NCBI RefSeq assembly: GCF_000193495.2
Contig: NZ_AP023410.1
Coordinates: forward strand, 806,001 to 870,000
Source of the DNA: Acetobacter aceti NBRC 14818
Lineage (GTDB): Bacteria; Pseudomonadota; Alphaproteobacteria; Acetobacterales; Acetobacteraceae
Length of the DNA: 64,000 bases
Direction of reading: 5' to 3'
Shown here piece by piece: positions 1 to 9,682 of the stretch; the stretch's first letter is position 1; every line of letters starts with the position of its first letter. The notes beneath the pieces are model-generated. The model saw only the letters and a list, made by a program, of their open reading frames with translations, was not told where the DNA came from and searched no databases. The translations under genes were made by a program, and so were the position numbers.

Positions 1-827
1 CTTTCGCCAACATCGACACCGGCTGGCCATGCGGGGCCATTGGTGTTGACAGCACTTACAATCAGGTGACGTGATGCTGTTCTGTTCCGGCCTGAAGGAG
101 GAACGGTCTGTTCATCAATCGTAATGCCGATTCCTGCATTGCCGCCACTCCGCACGGTCCGATCAGTGTCAGCGGGTGTCGGGCTGACATAGCGGGAATA
201 CGGGTCGAGATGATTGAAAAGCTCGTCAAAGAAACTCTGGGTCAGCCCGTCTCCCTGCACGTTCTGCAGAACCGATGAATGCTCGGTGGCGGACAGGAGG
301 AAATCGGTCGTGAGCGCGGCCCAGTCCCGCGAACTGTTCGCGACAGGAGCAGGACGCTTCAGAACAACTGACTGCCCCTGCATGAGCTGAATGCCATCCG
401 GAACTTCGACAACGCGCAGGGCCGGATCCAGCGCGCTGATGCCTCCAAGTCCCCAGAGACACAACTGACGTACATCATACGGATGGAGAGTCCGGGGCTG
501 TAAAAACTCCAGCGCTGTCTGGATGACCGCTCGCATGAGACTGGTGTTCAGTCGCAGTGGAGCGTCCTTCTGCTCTGCCGCCTGTTCTCCGACAGCGATC
601 TCATTCGTTGGTACGGTTGTCTCCCTGCCCGCATCCTTCGGACCAACCACGGGAACAGCGGGCGCATGAGCCCCGTCCTTTTCTTCTTCCGGCGTTGCTG
701 CCGCGTAGGCGCAGACGGCTGAGGTCAGCAGCCACACCGCGACAGCCAGCGGCAATATTACCGGCCGAAGTTTAAGGAAACCCCGATGGTCTGAAGAAAG
801 CATCACGGACAGACCTCGGTTTCTCAT
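1..827 (-). CDS. S41 family (C-terminal processing) peptidase, 3' part beyond left edge
   Basis: About 275 N-terminal residues of an open frame that runs off the left edge without a stop. The start is taken as the ATG at 827, which overlaps the rnr stop as ATGA; a second in-frame ATG lies at 803. The N-terminus is a signal peptide: basic start (MRNRGL), hydrophobic core around residues 17-35 and an Ala-rich cleavage region. After a low-complexity linker comes the segment FFDELFNHLDPYSRYV, typical of the N-terminal helical part of CtpA-type proteases, then GNAGIGITI and a run resembling the start of a PDZ domain. The Ser/Lys catalytic dyad would lie outside the window. It is likely a periplasmic or membrane-anchored protease and the last gene of the operon. 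Family call from motif recognition only; exact subfamily unknown. Confidence 0.72.
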   Translation of the reverse strand, partial: MRNRGLSVMLSSDHRGFLKLRPVILPLAVAVWLLTSAVCAYAAATPEEEKDGAHAPAVPVVGPKDAGRETTVPTNEIAVGEQAAEQKDAPLRLNTSLMRAVIQTALEFLQPRTLHPYDVRQLCLWGLGGISALDPALRVVEVPDGIQLMQGQSVVLKRPAPVANSSRDWAALTTDFLLSATEHSSVLQNVQGDGLTQSFFDELFNHLDPYSRYVSPTPADTDRTVRSGGNAGIGITIDEQTVPPSGRNRTASRHLIVSAVNTNGPAWPAGVDVGE

Positions 828-2869
828 GCGGAAAACCCGGCGCACTGAAAGATGCACTGAAAGACGTCGCGTGACAGACCGGCGATTCTGACACGCACGA
901 CGGCCCCCTTTCGCAGGGAAAAGAGTGCCCATGCCTCCGGAGAGGACGCTGCTGCGCCAGAACACGCTTCACTTCCCCCACACGAATCCGAAAGCATTTT
1001 TCGGTCTGCATTTTCCCTGAAGGGAAGGAGACCGGTTGTCTGCGTTTCCGTCAATGTGACCAGAGCGCCATCCGGGGTCGCACCAGTCACATGGCCGGAC
1101 CAGATCCTCTCCTGATCCTGACATAACCACAGCGCCAGCAGACGTTGCCGCGTGGCCGTGGAAGCCTCGGCTGCCCGGGCCTCGGTCACGGTCAGATGGG
1201 TAGCCAGGGCAAGAAGATCTCCGTCATCAGCAGAGGCCGCCTGGGCAGGCTGCCCTTCCGGAGCAATCGCTTCCAGAAGCATCCGGTGATTTGTCAGATC
1301 TGCATACCGACGGATGGGGCTGGTGAGATGCGCATAAACATCCAGTTGCAGGCCCGCATGACGTGCTGGTTCAGCGGCGTAAACAGCCGGCAGACGTGGC
1401 GCATCCGCCACAGCGCTGGCATCGGCGTGAGACCGGAAAAGCGCGGTTTTCTCCTTGTCACGCAAAACCTGTGCACCGGCATGGCAAGCTGCAATCATGA
1501 AGGACTCGACAAGATGCCTGCTTTCAAGTGGACGGGTATCCGAAACACCTAAACGCCCGGTCTGCCTGTCCAGTTCCACACGAAGCAGATCCCTGTCTGC
1601 AACCTGTAGACAGCCGCGCCGGATACGCGCTGCCCGCAACGCTTCATGCGCCACATACAGCGTATCGACCCACGCAGGCCCCAGATCGTCGTGGAGGAAA
1701 GGCAGTCTACCTTCTCGCATTGCCTCAAGCTGCTCGTAGGTCAGACGAGCGCGGCTCCGCATGACACCACGATCGATATGGGTATCTGTCGGGAGCCCTT
1801 CGGCGTTGAAACGCATGTCGAAAACAACACAGAACCGCTCTTCGTCTGGTCGAAGCGAACAAAGATCTTCCGACAAACGCGGGGGCAGCATCGGCACAAC
1901 GCCGTCGGGAAAGTAGACAGAATGTCCGCGTCGCCGCGCTTCCTCGTCGAGCGCTGAATGAGGCGTGACATAGTGGGAGACATCTGCAATGGCGACGAGC
2001 AGCCGAAAGCCCTCGCCCTCACGCTGTGCCCAGATGGCGTCATCGAAGTCACGGGCATCCGGACCATCGACTGTCACGAATGGAATCGAGCGGAAATCCT
2101 TACGACCGGCCGGGAACGGCCCCGCATCCGGCGCGGTCAGGTGCAGCGCCTCGGCCAACACGTCCGATGGAAACGCCTTCGGAAGGCCGTATTCCGCGCG
2201 CCCCATATCCGCGACAGCCAAGGGGTCATCCAGCTTGCCGAAACATTGCCGGATATGGCCATCATCATCCGCCTGAACGAGATCGCCCTCTTTCAGACCG
2301 GGGCGGTCCTCTGCCGGAACCGTGCGGCGACAGGTGCTCTGCGGGTCACACGCCCGCACCTCTTCCCCGCCGAAAATACCGACGAAACAGACAGGTTCTT
2401 GCCGTTTCATTATCCGGGCTTCGTAGCGGCTCGCACCAACTGACCGCAGACGCGCCAGCACACGCGCTCCAGCCACAAGAGGCGGCTCATCTGATGGAGG
2501 TGGATGCACGAACACAATTGGCTGACTGCCTTTCGCCATAGCCCGCCTGCCAAGTGCTTCATCAGCCGCAATCCTGCCGAACGGCGCACCGTGCCGGTCG
2601 TGCCCCGTGATGACAACTTCAGCCAGCAGAGGCAGATCCGGTTCGCCACGCAGCTTTCCGAGCAGGGCCTCTTCCCGAAACACGCCGTCAAGCGCCATCG
2701 CATGCAGCACGGCCCGCACCTGTTTCTTGCGATCAGGCGGTAGCCCGAGCCGACGAAGCAACTGCCCGGCGGTCAACGGCACAGAGGTCTCCCGGAGGAT
2801 CTGCGCCAGAACATCCCTGTCCGGCAGACCTACGCCCGAGGACAGGGATGTCGCTGTATCAGCCCTCAT
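824..2869 (-). CDS. rnr: Ribonuclease R (RNase II/RNB family exoribonuclease)
   Basis: 681 residues. This is a 3'-5' hydrolytic exoribonuclease acting on structured RNA in the cytoplasm. An N-terminal winged-helix-like segment (about 15-60) and cold-shock-like region precede the RNB domain. The metal-binding Asp cluster is seen in TVDGPDARDFDDAI (about residues 267-279), and the later RNB motif in TSPIRRYADL. A C-terminal S1-like segment follows. It is shorter than E. coli RNase R (about 813 residues), mainly because it lacks the basic C-terminal tail, and it ends in a Cys-containing stretch. The ATG overlaps the topA stop (ATGA) and its own stop overlaps the start of the S41 peptidase, so translation is probably coupled along the operon. 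RNase II is the alternative, but the N-terminal helix-turn-helix and neighbour topA favour RNase R. Confidence 0.93.
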   Translation of the reverse strand: MRADTATSLSSGVGLPDRDVLAQILRETSVPLTAGQLLRRLGLPPDRKKQVRAVLHAMALDGVFREEALLGKLRGEPDLPLLAEVVITGHDRHGAPFGRIAADEALGRRAMAKGSQPIVFVHPPPSDEPPLVAGARVLARLRSVGASRYEARIMKRQEPVCFVGIFGGEEVRACDPQSTCRRTVPAEDRPGLKEGDLVQADDDGHIRQCFGKLDDPLAVADMGRAEYGLPKAFPSDVLAEALHLTAPDAGPFPAGRKDFRSIPFVTVDGPDARDFDDAIWAQREGEGFRLLVAIADVSHYVTPHSALDEEARRRGHSVYFPDGVVPMLPPRLSEDLCSLRPDEERFCVVFDMRFNAEGLPTDTHIDRGVMRSRARLTYEQLEAMREGRLPFLHDDLGPAWVDTLYVAHEALRAARIRRGCLQVADRDLLRVELDRQTGRLGVSDTRPLESRHLVESFMIAACHAGAQVLRDKEKTALFRSHADASAVADAPRLPAVYAAEPARHAGLQLDVYAHLTSPIRRYADLTNHRMLLEAIAPEGQPAQAASADDGDLLALATHLTVTEARAAEASTATRQRLLALWLCQDQERIWSGHVTGATPDGALVTLTETQTTGLLPFRENADRKMLSDSCGGSEACSGAAASSPEAWALFSLRKGAVVRVRIAGLSRDVFQCIFQCAGFSA

Positions 2870-5574
2870 TCAGCGGACGTCTGATCTTTCGCAGTCGCTG
2901 CTTTCTTCCGGGTAGCAGGCTTCTTTTTTGCCGCAGTGGTCGCTTTCGCCTTCGTCGCCTTTTTTGCAGGCTTTTCGGCGTCGCCCTCCGCCTTGGCCTT
3001 GCTCTTCGCTGTGGTCTTGGCAGCCGTTTTGGTCGTCTTTTTTGCGCCAGCCTTGCCTCTCGGCTTCAGAGGCTTGCCCTTCTCGGCCAGCAGTTCCAGA
3101 GCGCCATCCAGCGTGACATCGTCCATGCTTTCGCCACGCGCCAGATTGGCGACAACCTGACCATGCTGGACATACGGCCCGAACCGGCCCTTGCGCACCA
3201 TGACCGGCTCGCCATCCTTCGGATGCGGCCCAAGGTTACGGATCGAGGCGATCTTCTTGGCCAGCGCGTCCACGGCCCGATTCAACCCGACCGTCAGAAC
3301 ATCATCGTCCTTGTCGAGCGAGCCGTAGATCGCGCCCATCTTCACATACGGACCAAAACGCCCCAATCCGGCTTCGATCGGCTCATTGAATTCCGGATGA
3401 ATGCCCACAATCCGGGGCAGGCTGAGAAGTCCGACAGCCTGATCCAGCGTCAGATTCTCCAGACTCAACCCCTTCGGCAGCGAAGCCCGTTTCGGCTTGG
3501 CCTTCTTGTCCTCGGGGTTGGGTTCGCCCTGCTGGACATAAAGTCCCCAGGGCCCACGCTTGACCACAATGTCCTCACCGGTGACCGGATGCTGACCAAG
3601 CAGCTTCATCCCGTCTTTAAGCTCTTCGCTGCCGTCACCCTCACCGCCTTCGACGGCCAGTTTCCGGGTGTACTGACATTCCGGGTAGTTGGAGCAGCCA
3701 ATGAACGCACCATAGCGTCCGAGTTTCAGCCCGAGCCGGCCTGTACCGCAAGAGGTGCAGACTCGCGGATCGGTTCCGTCCGTCGTCGGCGGGAAGAAGT
3801 GCGAACCCAGATCCTGATCGAGTGCGTCGATGACCTCGGTAATGGTCAGGTCTTTTGTCTGCGCGACCGCAGCGGAAAAGGCCTGCCAGAAGGCGCTCAT
3901 CACCTTGCGCCAGTCAGCGTGACCAGCGGAAATATCGTCAAGCTGCTCTTCAAGACCCGCCGTGAACTGCGGATCGACATAACGCTCGAAGAAGGAGACG
4001 AGAAACGCCGTGACCAGTCGTCCGCGATCTTCCGGCATGAAGCGCCGGGCTTCCAGACGCACATAGTTACGGTCTCTCAGAACCGTCAGAATGGAAGCAT
4101 AGGTGGAAGGACGACCAATGCCGATCTCTTCCATCTTCTTGACCAGCGACGCTTCCGAATAACGCGGTGGCGGCTGGGTGAAGTGCTGTTCAGCCTCCAC
4201 ATCGCCACGCTTGAGCGGATCACGCTCGTTCATCGGCGGCAACATACGGCTTTCGTCGTCAGCCGCCTTGTCGCTTTCGTCCCGGCCTTCCGTATAGAGT
4301 TTCAGGAAGCCATCGAATGCGATGATGGAACCTGTGGCGCGCAGCACGGTCTTGCCGGGCTGATCGGCCACATCGACAGCCACCTGATCCAGTTCCGCAG
4401 ACTGCATCTGGCTTGCGACAGCGCGCTTCCACACCAGTTCATACAGACGCCGCTGCTCGTCACTGAGATATTTCGCAACCGAAGCCGGTGTACGACTGAC
4501 ATCGGTCGGGCGCACGGCTTCATGCGCTTCCTGCGCATTCTTCGCTTTGGTCGAATAGACACGCGGCTGGGCAGGCACGTAGTTCGCGCCGAAATCCTTG
4601 CCGATATGACGACGAATGTCAGCGATTGCCTCGCCGGCCATCGTGACACCATCGGTACGCATATAGGTGATCAGGCCGACCGTCTCACCACCCAGATCGA
4701 TGCCTTCATAGAGCTGCTGCGCCGTCCGCATGGTGTTCTGCGCGCCCATGCCCAGCTTGCGCGAGGCCTCCTGCTGGAGTGTGGACGTCGTGAACGGCGG
4801 TGGCGGGTTGCGCTTGACCTTCTTGCGTTCGACGGACTTGACCGCAAACGTGCCAGCCAGCACCGCATCCCGTGCGGCGAAGGCCTGTTCTTCATTCGCG
4901 AGGTCGAACTGGTCGAGCTTCTTGCCGCCCAGATGCGTCAGGCGGGTTGTAAAGGGCGCACCGGCAGGCGTCAGGAATGTCGCGCCGACCGTCCAGTATT
5001 CCCTTGGCTTGAAGACCTCGATCTCGGCTTCACGCTCGCAGATCAGACGCAGGGCGACCGACTGCACACGCCCGGCACTCTTCGAACCGGGCAGTTTGCG
5101 CCACAGAACGGGTGAGAGTGTGAAGCCGACAAGATAATCGAGCGCACGGCGGGCGAGATAGGCCTCGATCAGCGGCATATCGAGGTCACGCGGATGCGCC
5201 ATCGCTTCCTTGATGGCGCCCTTGGTGATCTCGTTGAACGTCACACGCTGGACGTTCACACCCTTGAGCGCATTCTTCTCGGCCAGCATGGCCTTGACGT
5301 GCCAGGAAATCGCCTCACCTTCCCGATCCGGGTCAGTGGCGAGATACAGTGTATGCGCGCCCTTCAGGGCCTTCACGATGGCCGCAACCTGCTTCTGGCC
5401 ACGCTCATCGGACTGCCACTTCATGGCGAAATCTTCATCCGGCAGAACGGACCCGTCTTTTGGCGGCAGGTCACGGACGTGTCCGAACGAGGCGAGAACG
5501 GTATAACCGTCACCTAGATATTTATTGATCGTCTTCGCCTTGGCAGGCGACTCAACCACGACGACGTCAGTCAT
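2866..5574 (-). CDS. topA: DNA topoisomerase I
   Basis: 902 residues. Type IA topoisomerase that relaxes negative supercoils. The N-terminal TOPRIM domain begins VVVESPAKAKTI, with its acidic cluster DPDREGE at about 81-87. The active-site tyrosine is Tyr304 in GLITYMRTDG. Near residue 600 there is one C4 zinc-ribbon (CxxC ... CxnC, CTSCGTGRLG then CSNYPEC), followed by repeated ribbon-like modules (RFGPYVK, RFGPYVQ, WGLYVQ) without cysteines. It ends in a roughly 60-residue Lys/Ala tail that may contact DNA or RNA polymerase. It follows dprA by 34 bp, an arrangement common in Alphaproteobacteria. Start ATG 5574; its stop overlaps the rnr start. Confidence 0.97.
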   Translation of the reverse strand: MTDVVVVESPAKAKTINKYLGDGYTVLASFGHVRDLPPKDGSVLPDEDFAMKWQSDERGQKQVAAIVKALKGAHTLYLATDPDREGEAISWHVKAMLAEKNALKGVNVQRVTFNEITKGAIKEAMAHPRDLDMPLIEAYLARRALDYLVGFTLSPVLWRKLPGSKSAGRVQSVALRLICEREAEIEVFKPREYWTVGATFLTPAGAPFTTRLTHLGGKKLDQFDLANEEQAFAARDAVLAGTFAVKSVERKKVKRNPPPPFTTSTLQQEASRKLGMGAQNTMRTAQQLYEGIDLGGETVGLITYMRTDGVTMAGEAIADIRRHIGKDFGANYVPAQPRVYSTKAKNAQEAHEAVRPTDVSRTPASVAKYLSDEQRRLYELVWKRAVASQMQSAELDQVAVDVADQPGKTVLRATGSIIAFDGFLKLYTEGRDESDKAADDESRMLPPMNERDPLKRGDVEAEQHFTQPPPRYSEASLVKKMEEIGIGRPSTYASILTVLRDRNYVRLEARRFMPEDRGRLVTAFLVSFFERYVDPQFTAGLEEQLDDISAGHADWRKVMSAFWQAFSAAVAQTKDLTITEVIDALDQDLGSHFFPPTTDGTDPRVCTSCGTGRLGLKLGRYGAFIGCSNYPECQYTRKLAVEGGEGDGSEELKDGMKLLGQHPVTGEDIVVKRGPWGLYVQQGEPNPEDKKAKPKRASLPKGLSLENLTLDQAVGLLSLPRIVGIHPEFNEPIEAGLGRFGPYVKMGAIYGSLDKDDDVLTVGLNRAVDALAKKIASIRNLGPHPKDGEPVMVRKGRFGPYVQHGQVVANLARGESMDDVTLDGALELLAEKGKPLKPRGKAGAKKTTKTAAKTTAKSKAKAEGDAEKPAKKATKAKATTAAKKKPATRKKAATAKDQTSAE

Positions 5575-5608
5575 GCTCTCTCCGCGCCAGACCGGTGGGG
5601 AGAAAGAA

Positions 5609-6775
5609 TCACCCCGTTCCGTCAGGCATCAACTGGACAACAGCTCCTCCGGGCAGCATCTCCACCCGGCCGGCAAGCTCAAGTTCGGTAAGCACCGTCA
5701 GAACCGCCGAGACCGAGACCTGACAGCGCCGCACCAGATCGTCAACCGGGACCGGTGTGAATGAGATAAGTGAAGGAATCATTCTTCTCACACGATCGAG
5801 GCCTGCACCGCCCGCCATGGAGGGGGTGCCCCATTCCTCCTGAGCCTCAGCAAACCCGGGTAACATCTGTTCCGCTGCCGCATGAGAATGGCGAAGATAA
5901 GGCAGGATATCCTCAATCGTTTCGACCAGATGCGCATTGCGGGTGCGCAAAAGATCGTTACTGCCCCGACAGCGCGGGTCGAGCGGCGATCCCGGCACTG
6001 CAAAAAGAGCACGGCTGTACCGATCGGCAAGCTGCGCTGTAATCAGGCTGCCCGAGTTCATCGCGGCTTCGACAACGACCGTGCCAAGAGACAAACCGGC
6101 AATGAGACGATTACGTCGGGGGAAGTGCCGCGCCTGAGGCTGAGTGCCAAGCGGCGCTTCCGTCACCACCGCACCTTTTTCCGCAAGCAATGCCTGCAGG
6201 GCAGCATTTTCCGCCGGATAGACAACATCCAGCCCACCTGCGATCGCGGCGACCGAACTGCCCCATTCAGGAAATTCACCATGCAGCGCACCCCGGTGCG
6301 CCGCCGCGTCGATCCCGCGGGCCAGACCAGAAATCACCGTGATTCCGGCATGGGACAATTCGGTCGCAAGACTTTCCGCAAATCGCATTCCTGCCGCCGA
6401 GGCATTGCGTGCCCCCACGATTCCCACGCTGCGCTGAGCCGACAGGCAGGCCGGATTACCGAGCATGGAAAGAATGGGAGGCGAATCAGGCAGTTCTGCC
6501 AGTAGCGGCGGATAATCAGGATCGAACAGGGTGATGATCCTGCCGCCAAGCGACAGGACGCCCTCGATCTCACGCTCAATTTCTGTCTGTTCAGGAATCC
6601 GGAGCGGCCCTTTGCGACCACCGCGCCGCGCCCGTTCCGGCAATGCCGCCAGCGCCTCTTCCGCGGACGGATGATCGTGCATGAGCCGACGCCATGTCAC
6701 CGGCCCGACATTCTCGGTGCGGGCCAGCCGCAGAAGCGCGGGAAGATCGGGATTCAGACGCCCGTCGTCGTTCAC
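5609..6775 (-). CDS. dprA: DNA-processing protein DprA (Smf)
   Basis: 388 residues. DprA binds incoming single-stranded DNA during natural transformation and loads RecA. The N-terminal SAM/HhH-like region covers about 1-90. The Rossmann-like fold shows VGIVGARNASAAG near residue 115 and VISGLARGIDAAAHRGAL near 150, both hallmarks of the family. GGLDVVYPAEN and the FPRRNRLIAGLS motif follow. A C-terminal winged-helix segment (about 315-385, VPVDDLVRRCQVSVSAVLTVL) is of the DprA C-terminal type. Its ATG overlaps the plsY stop as ATGA. Presence of dprA does not by itself show that the strain is competent. Confidence 0.95.
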   Translation of the reverse strand: MNDDGRLNPDLPALLRLARTENVGPVTWRRLMHDHPSAEEALAALPERARRGGRKGPLRIPEQTEIEREIEGVLSLGGRIITLFDPDYPPLLAELPDSPPILSMLGNPACLSAQRSVGIVGARNASAAGMRFAESLATELSHAGITVISGLARGIDAAAHRGALHGEFPEWGSSVAAIAGGLDVVYPAENAALQALLAEKGAVVTEAPLGTQPQARHFPRRNRLIAGLSLGTVVVEAAMNSGSLITAQLADRYSRALFAVPGSPLDPRCRGSNDLLRTRNAHLVETIEDILPYLRHSHAAAEQMLPGFAEAQEEWGTPSMAGGAGLDRVRRMIPSLISFTPVPVDDLVRRCQVSVSAVLTVLTELELAGRVEMLPGGAVVQLMPDGTG

Positions 6776-7410
6776 CGTGACGACTGGCCGATTCTGGGTT
6801 CGGTCCCGTTCAGTAGCCGGGCGATATTGGTGCGGTGCCTCATGAAGATGATGAAGGCGACCAGCACCCCGGCTAACGGCTTTTCCGATCCGGCAAAGGA
6901 ATGCCCATTCAGGAAAAACAGGATCGCAGGCATGCAGGCGAAGGCCAGCAGCGCTCCGGCTGAGGAAATACGCGTCACTTTCGCGCCAATCAGCCAGATG
7001 AGGCAGCAGGCCAGCCCCGTAAGCGGCGACATCGCCAGCACGACACCGAGTCCCGTGGCCACGCCCTTTCCCCCCTTGAAACCAAGCCAGAGAGGAAAGC
7101 AGTGGCCCAGCACGGCAAAGATCGCTGCCAGAGACGCGGCACGATCACCAAGCTCCGGCGGCGTCATCACCCATGCGATCAGCACGGCGAGCGCACCTTT
7201 CAGACCATCCAGAAAGAGCGTCGCTGCGGCCAGCTTCTTGTTGCCCGTGCGCAGGACGTTGGTCGCGCCGATATTACCCGAACCGATCTGACGGATATCG
7301 CCCTGCCCGGACGCTGCCGTCAGCAACAGACCGAAGGGGATGCTTCCCAGCATGTAGGACAGCAGCATGACACCCGCCAGCAACGTGCCGGACGACTCGA
7401 AAAAATTCAC
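6772..7410 (-). CDS. plsY: Acyl-phosphate:glycerol-3-phosphate acyltransferase PlsY
   Basis: 212 residues from a GTG at 7410 that overlaps the stop of the preceding gene as GTGA. A longer frame exists upstream but would lie inside the preceding gene, so GTG 7410 is preferred. This is an inner-membrane enzyme that makes lysophosphatidic acid, the first acyl transfer of phospholipid synthesis. Family motifs are visible: GSIPFGLLL in the first membrane helix, IGSGNIGATNVLRTGNK, LDGLKGALAV, and GFKGGKGVATGLGV. About five hydrophobic segments fit the family. Length is typical (about 200). The gene sits inside the pyr-topA operon and is probably co-transcribed. Confidence 0.95.
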   Translation of the reverse strand: MNFFESSGTLLAGVMLLSYMLGSIPFGLLLTAASGQGDIRQIGSGNIGATNVLRTGNKKLAAATLFLDGLKGALAVLIAWVMTPPELGDRAASLAAIFAVLGHCFPLWLGFKGGKGVATGLGVVLAMSPLTGLACCLIWLIGAKVTRISSAGALLAFACMPAILFFLNGHSFAGSEKPLAGVLVAFIIFMRHRTNIARLLNGTEPRIGQSSR

Positions 7411-8726
7411 GCAGCACCTCCGAAGACCCGGCGACCGTTCTTCCAGGTGCCCATGACCTTCCCTTCCAGCGCCCTGCCGTCGAACGGCGTATTCTGGGCG
7501 TGACCGGGCAGTTCGCCCGCAATCACCTGCCATGCCCGGTCGGGATCAAACAGACAGAGGTCCGCAGGCGCTCCGGCTGCGAGTATTCCAATCGGACGCG
7601 CACCACTACGCGCAGCCGCACCGCTCACGCCGAGCAGCGCCGCGGGCCTGCATGTCAGCAGCGCCAGCGCGTCGCTCAGGGACAGGGTGCCGTCGTGATA
7701 GCGGGTCAACGTCACACCGAGCAGCGTGGCCAGTCCGGTGCCACCTGCCGAAGCCTGTGCGAACGGCAGGCGTTTGTCGTCCGGGTCACGCGGCGCATGG
7801 TCGGAGGCGATGGCGTCGATCGTCCCGTCAGCCAGAGCCGCGCAGATGGCCAAGCGATCATTCTCCCGGCGCAACGGCGGCGAGAATTTGGCGTAGGTCC
7901 GGAAATCACCGATCGCCGTCTCGTTGAGATCGAAATACTGAGGCGCCGTGTCACAGGTCACACGTATGCCGCGTGCCTTGGCCTGACGGATCAGTTCGAC
8001 GCCCTCGCCCGTCGAGACATGCCCGAAATGCAGACGACCACCGGTCATCTCCACCAGCCGAATGTCACGCGCGATCATGATCGCTTCCGCCGCTGTCGGA
8101 ATACCGGGCAAGCCGAGACGCAGGGCCAGTTCGCCCTCCGTCGCGCAGCCTCCAGCCAGTGTCGGCTCTTCCGGATGCTGAACCACCAGAGCGTCAAAAG
8201 CCTGTGCGTAGGTTAGCGCCAGTTTCATCTGGCGCGCCGAGGCGATGGCGCGGTTCCCGTCCGTGAAGGCTACGGCCCCAGCTTCGGACAGCAAACCGAT
8301 CTCGGCCAGTTCAGCGCCCTGACAGCCCTTGGTGAGTGCGCCATAGGGCAGGATCGAGACATAATCCGGCTCCTCGCCACGGAACCGCAGCATCCTGACC
8401 ATGGCAGGATCGTCGATAGGGGGCGACCCCGTTGGCAGCACGGCGACGGTCGTCACACCACCGGCAAAGGCAGCGCGTGAAGCCGATTTGACTGTCTCAC
8501 GATATTCGTGACCCGGTTCGCCGATCTCAACGCGCATATCGACAAGGCCAGGACAGAGAACAGCGCCCTGCCCGTCTACAACTTCCGCTCCCTTCGGCTT
8601 GCCTTCCGCGTCTGGCAGATCATGTCCCACGATCACACCGTCACGCACCAGAAGTCGTCCCGGCTTATCCAGTCCGGACGCAGGGTCAATCAGACGCACA
8701 TTCTCAAAAACAGTGCAGGTGCTCAT
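7407..8726 (-). CDS. Dihydroorotase-like protein PyrX/PyrC' lacking the HxH metal motif
   Basis: 439 residues of the class I dihydroorotase/amidohydrolase family. It has an N-terminal beta-sandwich start ([15 protein letters not shown]), the TIM-barrel segment [14 protein letters not shown] at about 59-72, [10 protein letters not shown] and [15 protein letters not shown]. In active enzymes the first of these carries H-x-H (DxHxH) for zinc; here the positions are Arg65 and Glu67, so catalysis is doubtful. In pseudomonads a similar inactive PyrC' is a structural partner of aspartate carbamoyltransferase. The pyrB gene lies directly upstream with an ATGA overlap, which supports that role here. 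A catalytic pyrC would then be elsewhere in the genome. Homology is sure; non-catalytic function is inferred from the missing ligands. Confidence 0.88.
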   Translation of the reverse strand: MSTCTVFENVRLIDPASGLDKPGRLLVRDGVIVGHDLPDAEGKPKGAEVVDGQGAVLCPGLVDMRVEIGEPGHEYRETVKSASRAAFAGGVTTVAVLPTGSPPIDDPAMVRMLRFRGEEPDYVSILPYGALTKGCQGAELAEIGLLSEAGAVAFTDGNRAIASARQMKLALTYAQAFDALVVQHPEEPTLAGGCATEGELALRLGLPGIPTAAEAIMIARDIRLVEMTGGRLHFGHVSTGEGVELIRQAKARGIRVTCDTAPQYFDLNETAIGDFRTYAKFSPPLRRENDRLAICAALADGTIDAIASDHAPRDPDDKRLPFAQASAGGTGLATLLGVTLTRYHDGTLSLSDALALLTCRPAALLGVSGAAARSGARPIGILAAGAPADLCLFDPDRAWQVIAGELPGHAQNTPFDGRALEGKVMGTWKNGRRVFGGAA

Positions 8727-9682
8727 GACCGGCCTCCACGGGACAGACGATCCAGCACAGCCATGCGCACGGCGACTCCCATCTCCACCTGCTCACGAAT
8801 CACGCTCTGGTCGGAGTCTGCGATCTGACTGGCGATCTCCACGCCACGGTTCATCGGGCCGGGATGCATGACCAGCGCGCCCGGCTTCGCCAGATCGAGA
8901 CGCCGCTGATCAAGACCGTAATAACGAAAATACTCACGCGCGCTGGGGATCAGGCCGCCTGACATGCGCTCTTTCTGAAGACGCAGCATCATCACTACAT
9001 CAACATCACGCAGACCGGTTTCCATGGAATGATGCACTTCAACACCGAGGCTCGCCATCGAACGCGGCACCAGCGTCGGAGGGCCGACCAGACGGACCTT
9101 GTTCGCCATGGAGGTCAGCAGATGAATGTTGGACCGCGCCACGCGGGAATGGACGATATCTCCACAAATGGCGACGGTCAGCCCTTCCAGACGCCCAAGA
9201 TGGCGTCGGATGGTCAGTGCATCGAGCAGCGCCTGCGTCGGATGCTCATGAGTGCCATCCCCTGCATTGATGACGGCGGCATCGACTTTCTGCGCCAACA
9301 GTGCCGGAGCGCCGGACTGGGAATGGCGCACCACCAGCAGGTCAGTCCGCATGGCGTTCAATGTCGCCGCCGTGTCCAGCAGGGTCTCACCCTTGTTCAC
9401 CGATGACTGCGCGACCGACATGTTGACCACATCAGCGCCGAGGCGCTTGCCCGCCAGTTCGAAGGACGTGCGCGTGCGCGTGCTGTCCTCGAAGAACAGG
9501 TTGATAAGCGTACGCCCCCGAAGCAGGTCCCGCGGTGTCTTGCGGGACCTGCTCAGGAGCGCATAGCTCTCGGCCAGATCAAGAATGGGTTCTATTCGGG
9601 AGGGGTGCATCCCCTGAATCCCGAGAAGGTGTCGGTCCGAGGGACCGAAAAAACGGGAGCCCCCGGATGACGCCTCAGCCAT
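8723..9682 (-). CDS. pyrB: Aspartate carbamoyltransferase catalytic subunit
   Basis: 319 residues. Condenses carbamoyl phosphate and aspartate in pyrimidine synthesis. The carbamoyl-phosphate-binding motif is [13 protein letters not shown], with Ser67-Thr68-Arg69-Thr70-Arg71. [12 protein letters not shown] in the middle and the C-terminal [12 protein letters not shown] loop are also typical. Slightly longer than the E. coli catalytic chain (about 310) at the N-terminus. No regulatory pyrI gene is present; instead the next gene downstream is the dihydroorotase-like pyrX, consistent with a PyrB-PyrX dodecamer-type complex. Its start overlaps the gltX stop by 8 nt (ATGGCTGA). Confidence 0.97.
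   Translation of the reverse strand: MAEASSGGSRFFGPSDRHLLGIQGMHPSRIEPILDLAESYALLSRSRKTPRDLLRGRTLINLFFEDSTRTRTSFELAGKRLGADVVNMSVAQSSVNKGETLLDTAATLNAMRTDLLVVRHSQSGAPALLAQKVDAAVINAGDGTHEHPTQALLDALTIRRHLGRLEGLTVAICGDIVHSRVARSNIHLLTSMANKVRLVGPPTLVPRSMASLGVEVHHSMETGLRDVDVVMMLRLQKERMSGGLIPSAREYFRYYGLDQRRLDLAKPGALVMHPGPMNRGVEIASQIADSDQSVIREQVEMGVAVRMAVLDRLSRGGRS

Noticed and set aside
2848..5115. A 755-codon open frame on the plus strand opposite topA
   Set aside because: topA has unmistakable motifs over the same DNA. The antisense frame is a by-product of GC-rich codon use and has no recognised domain.
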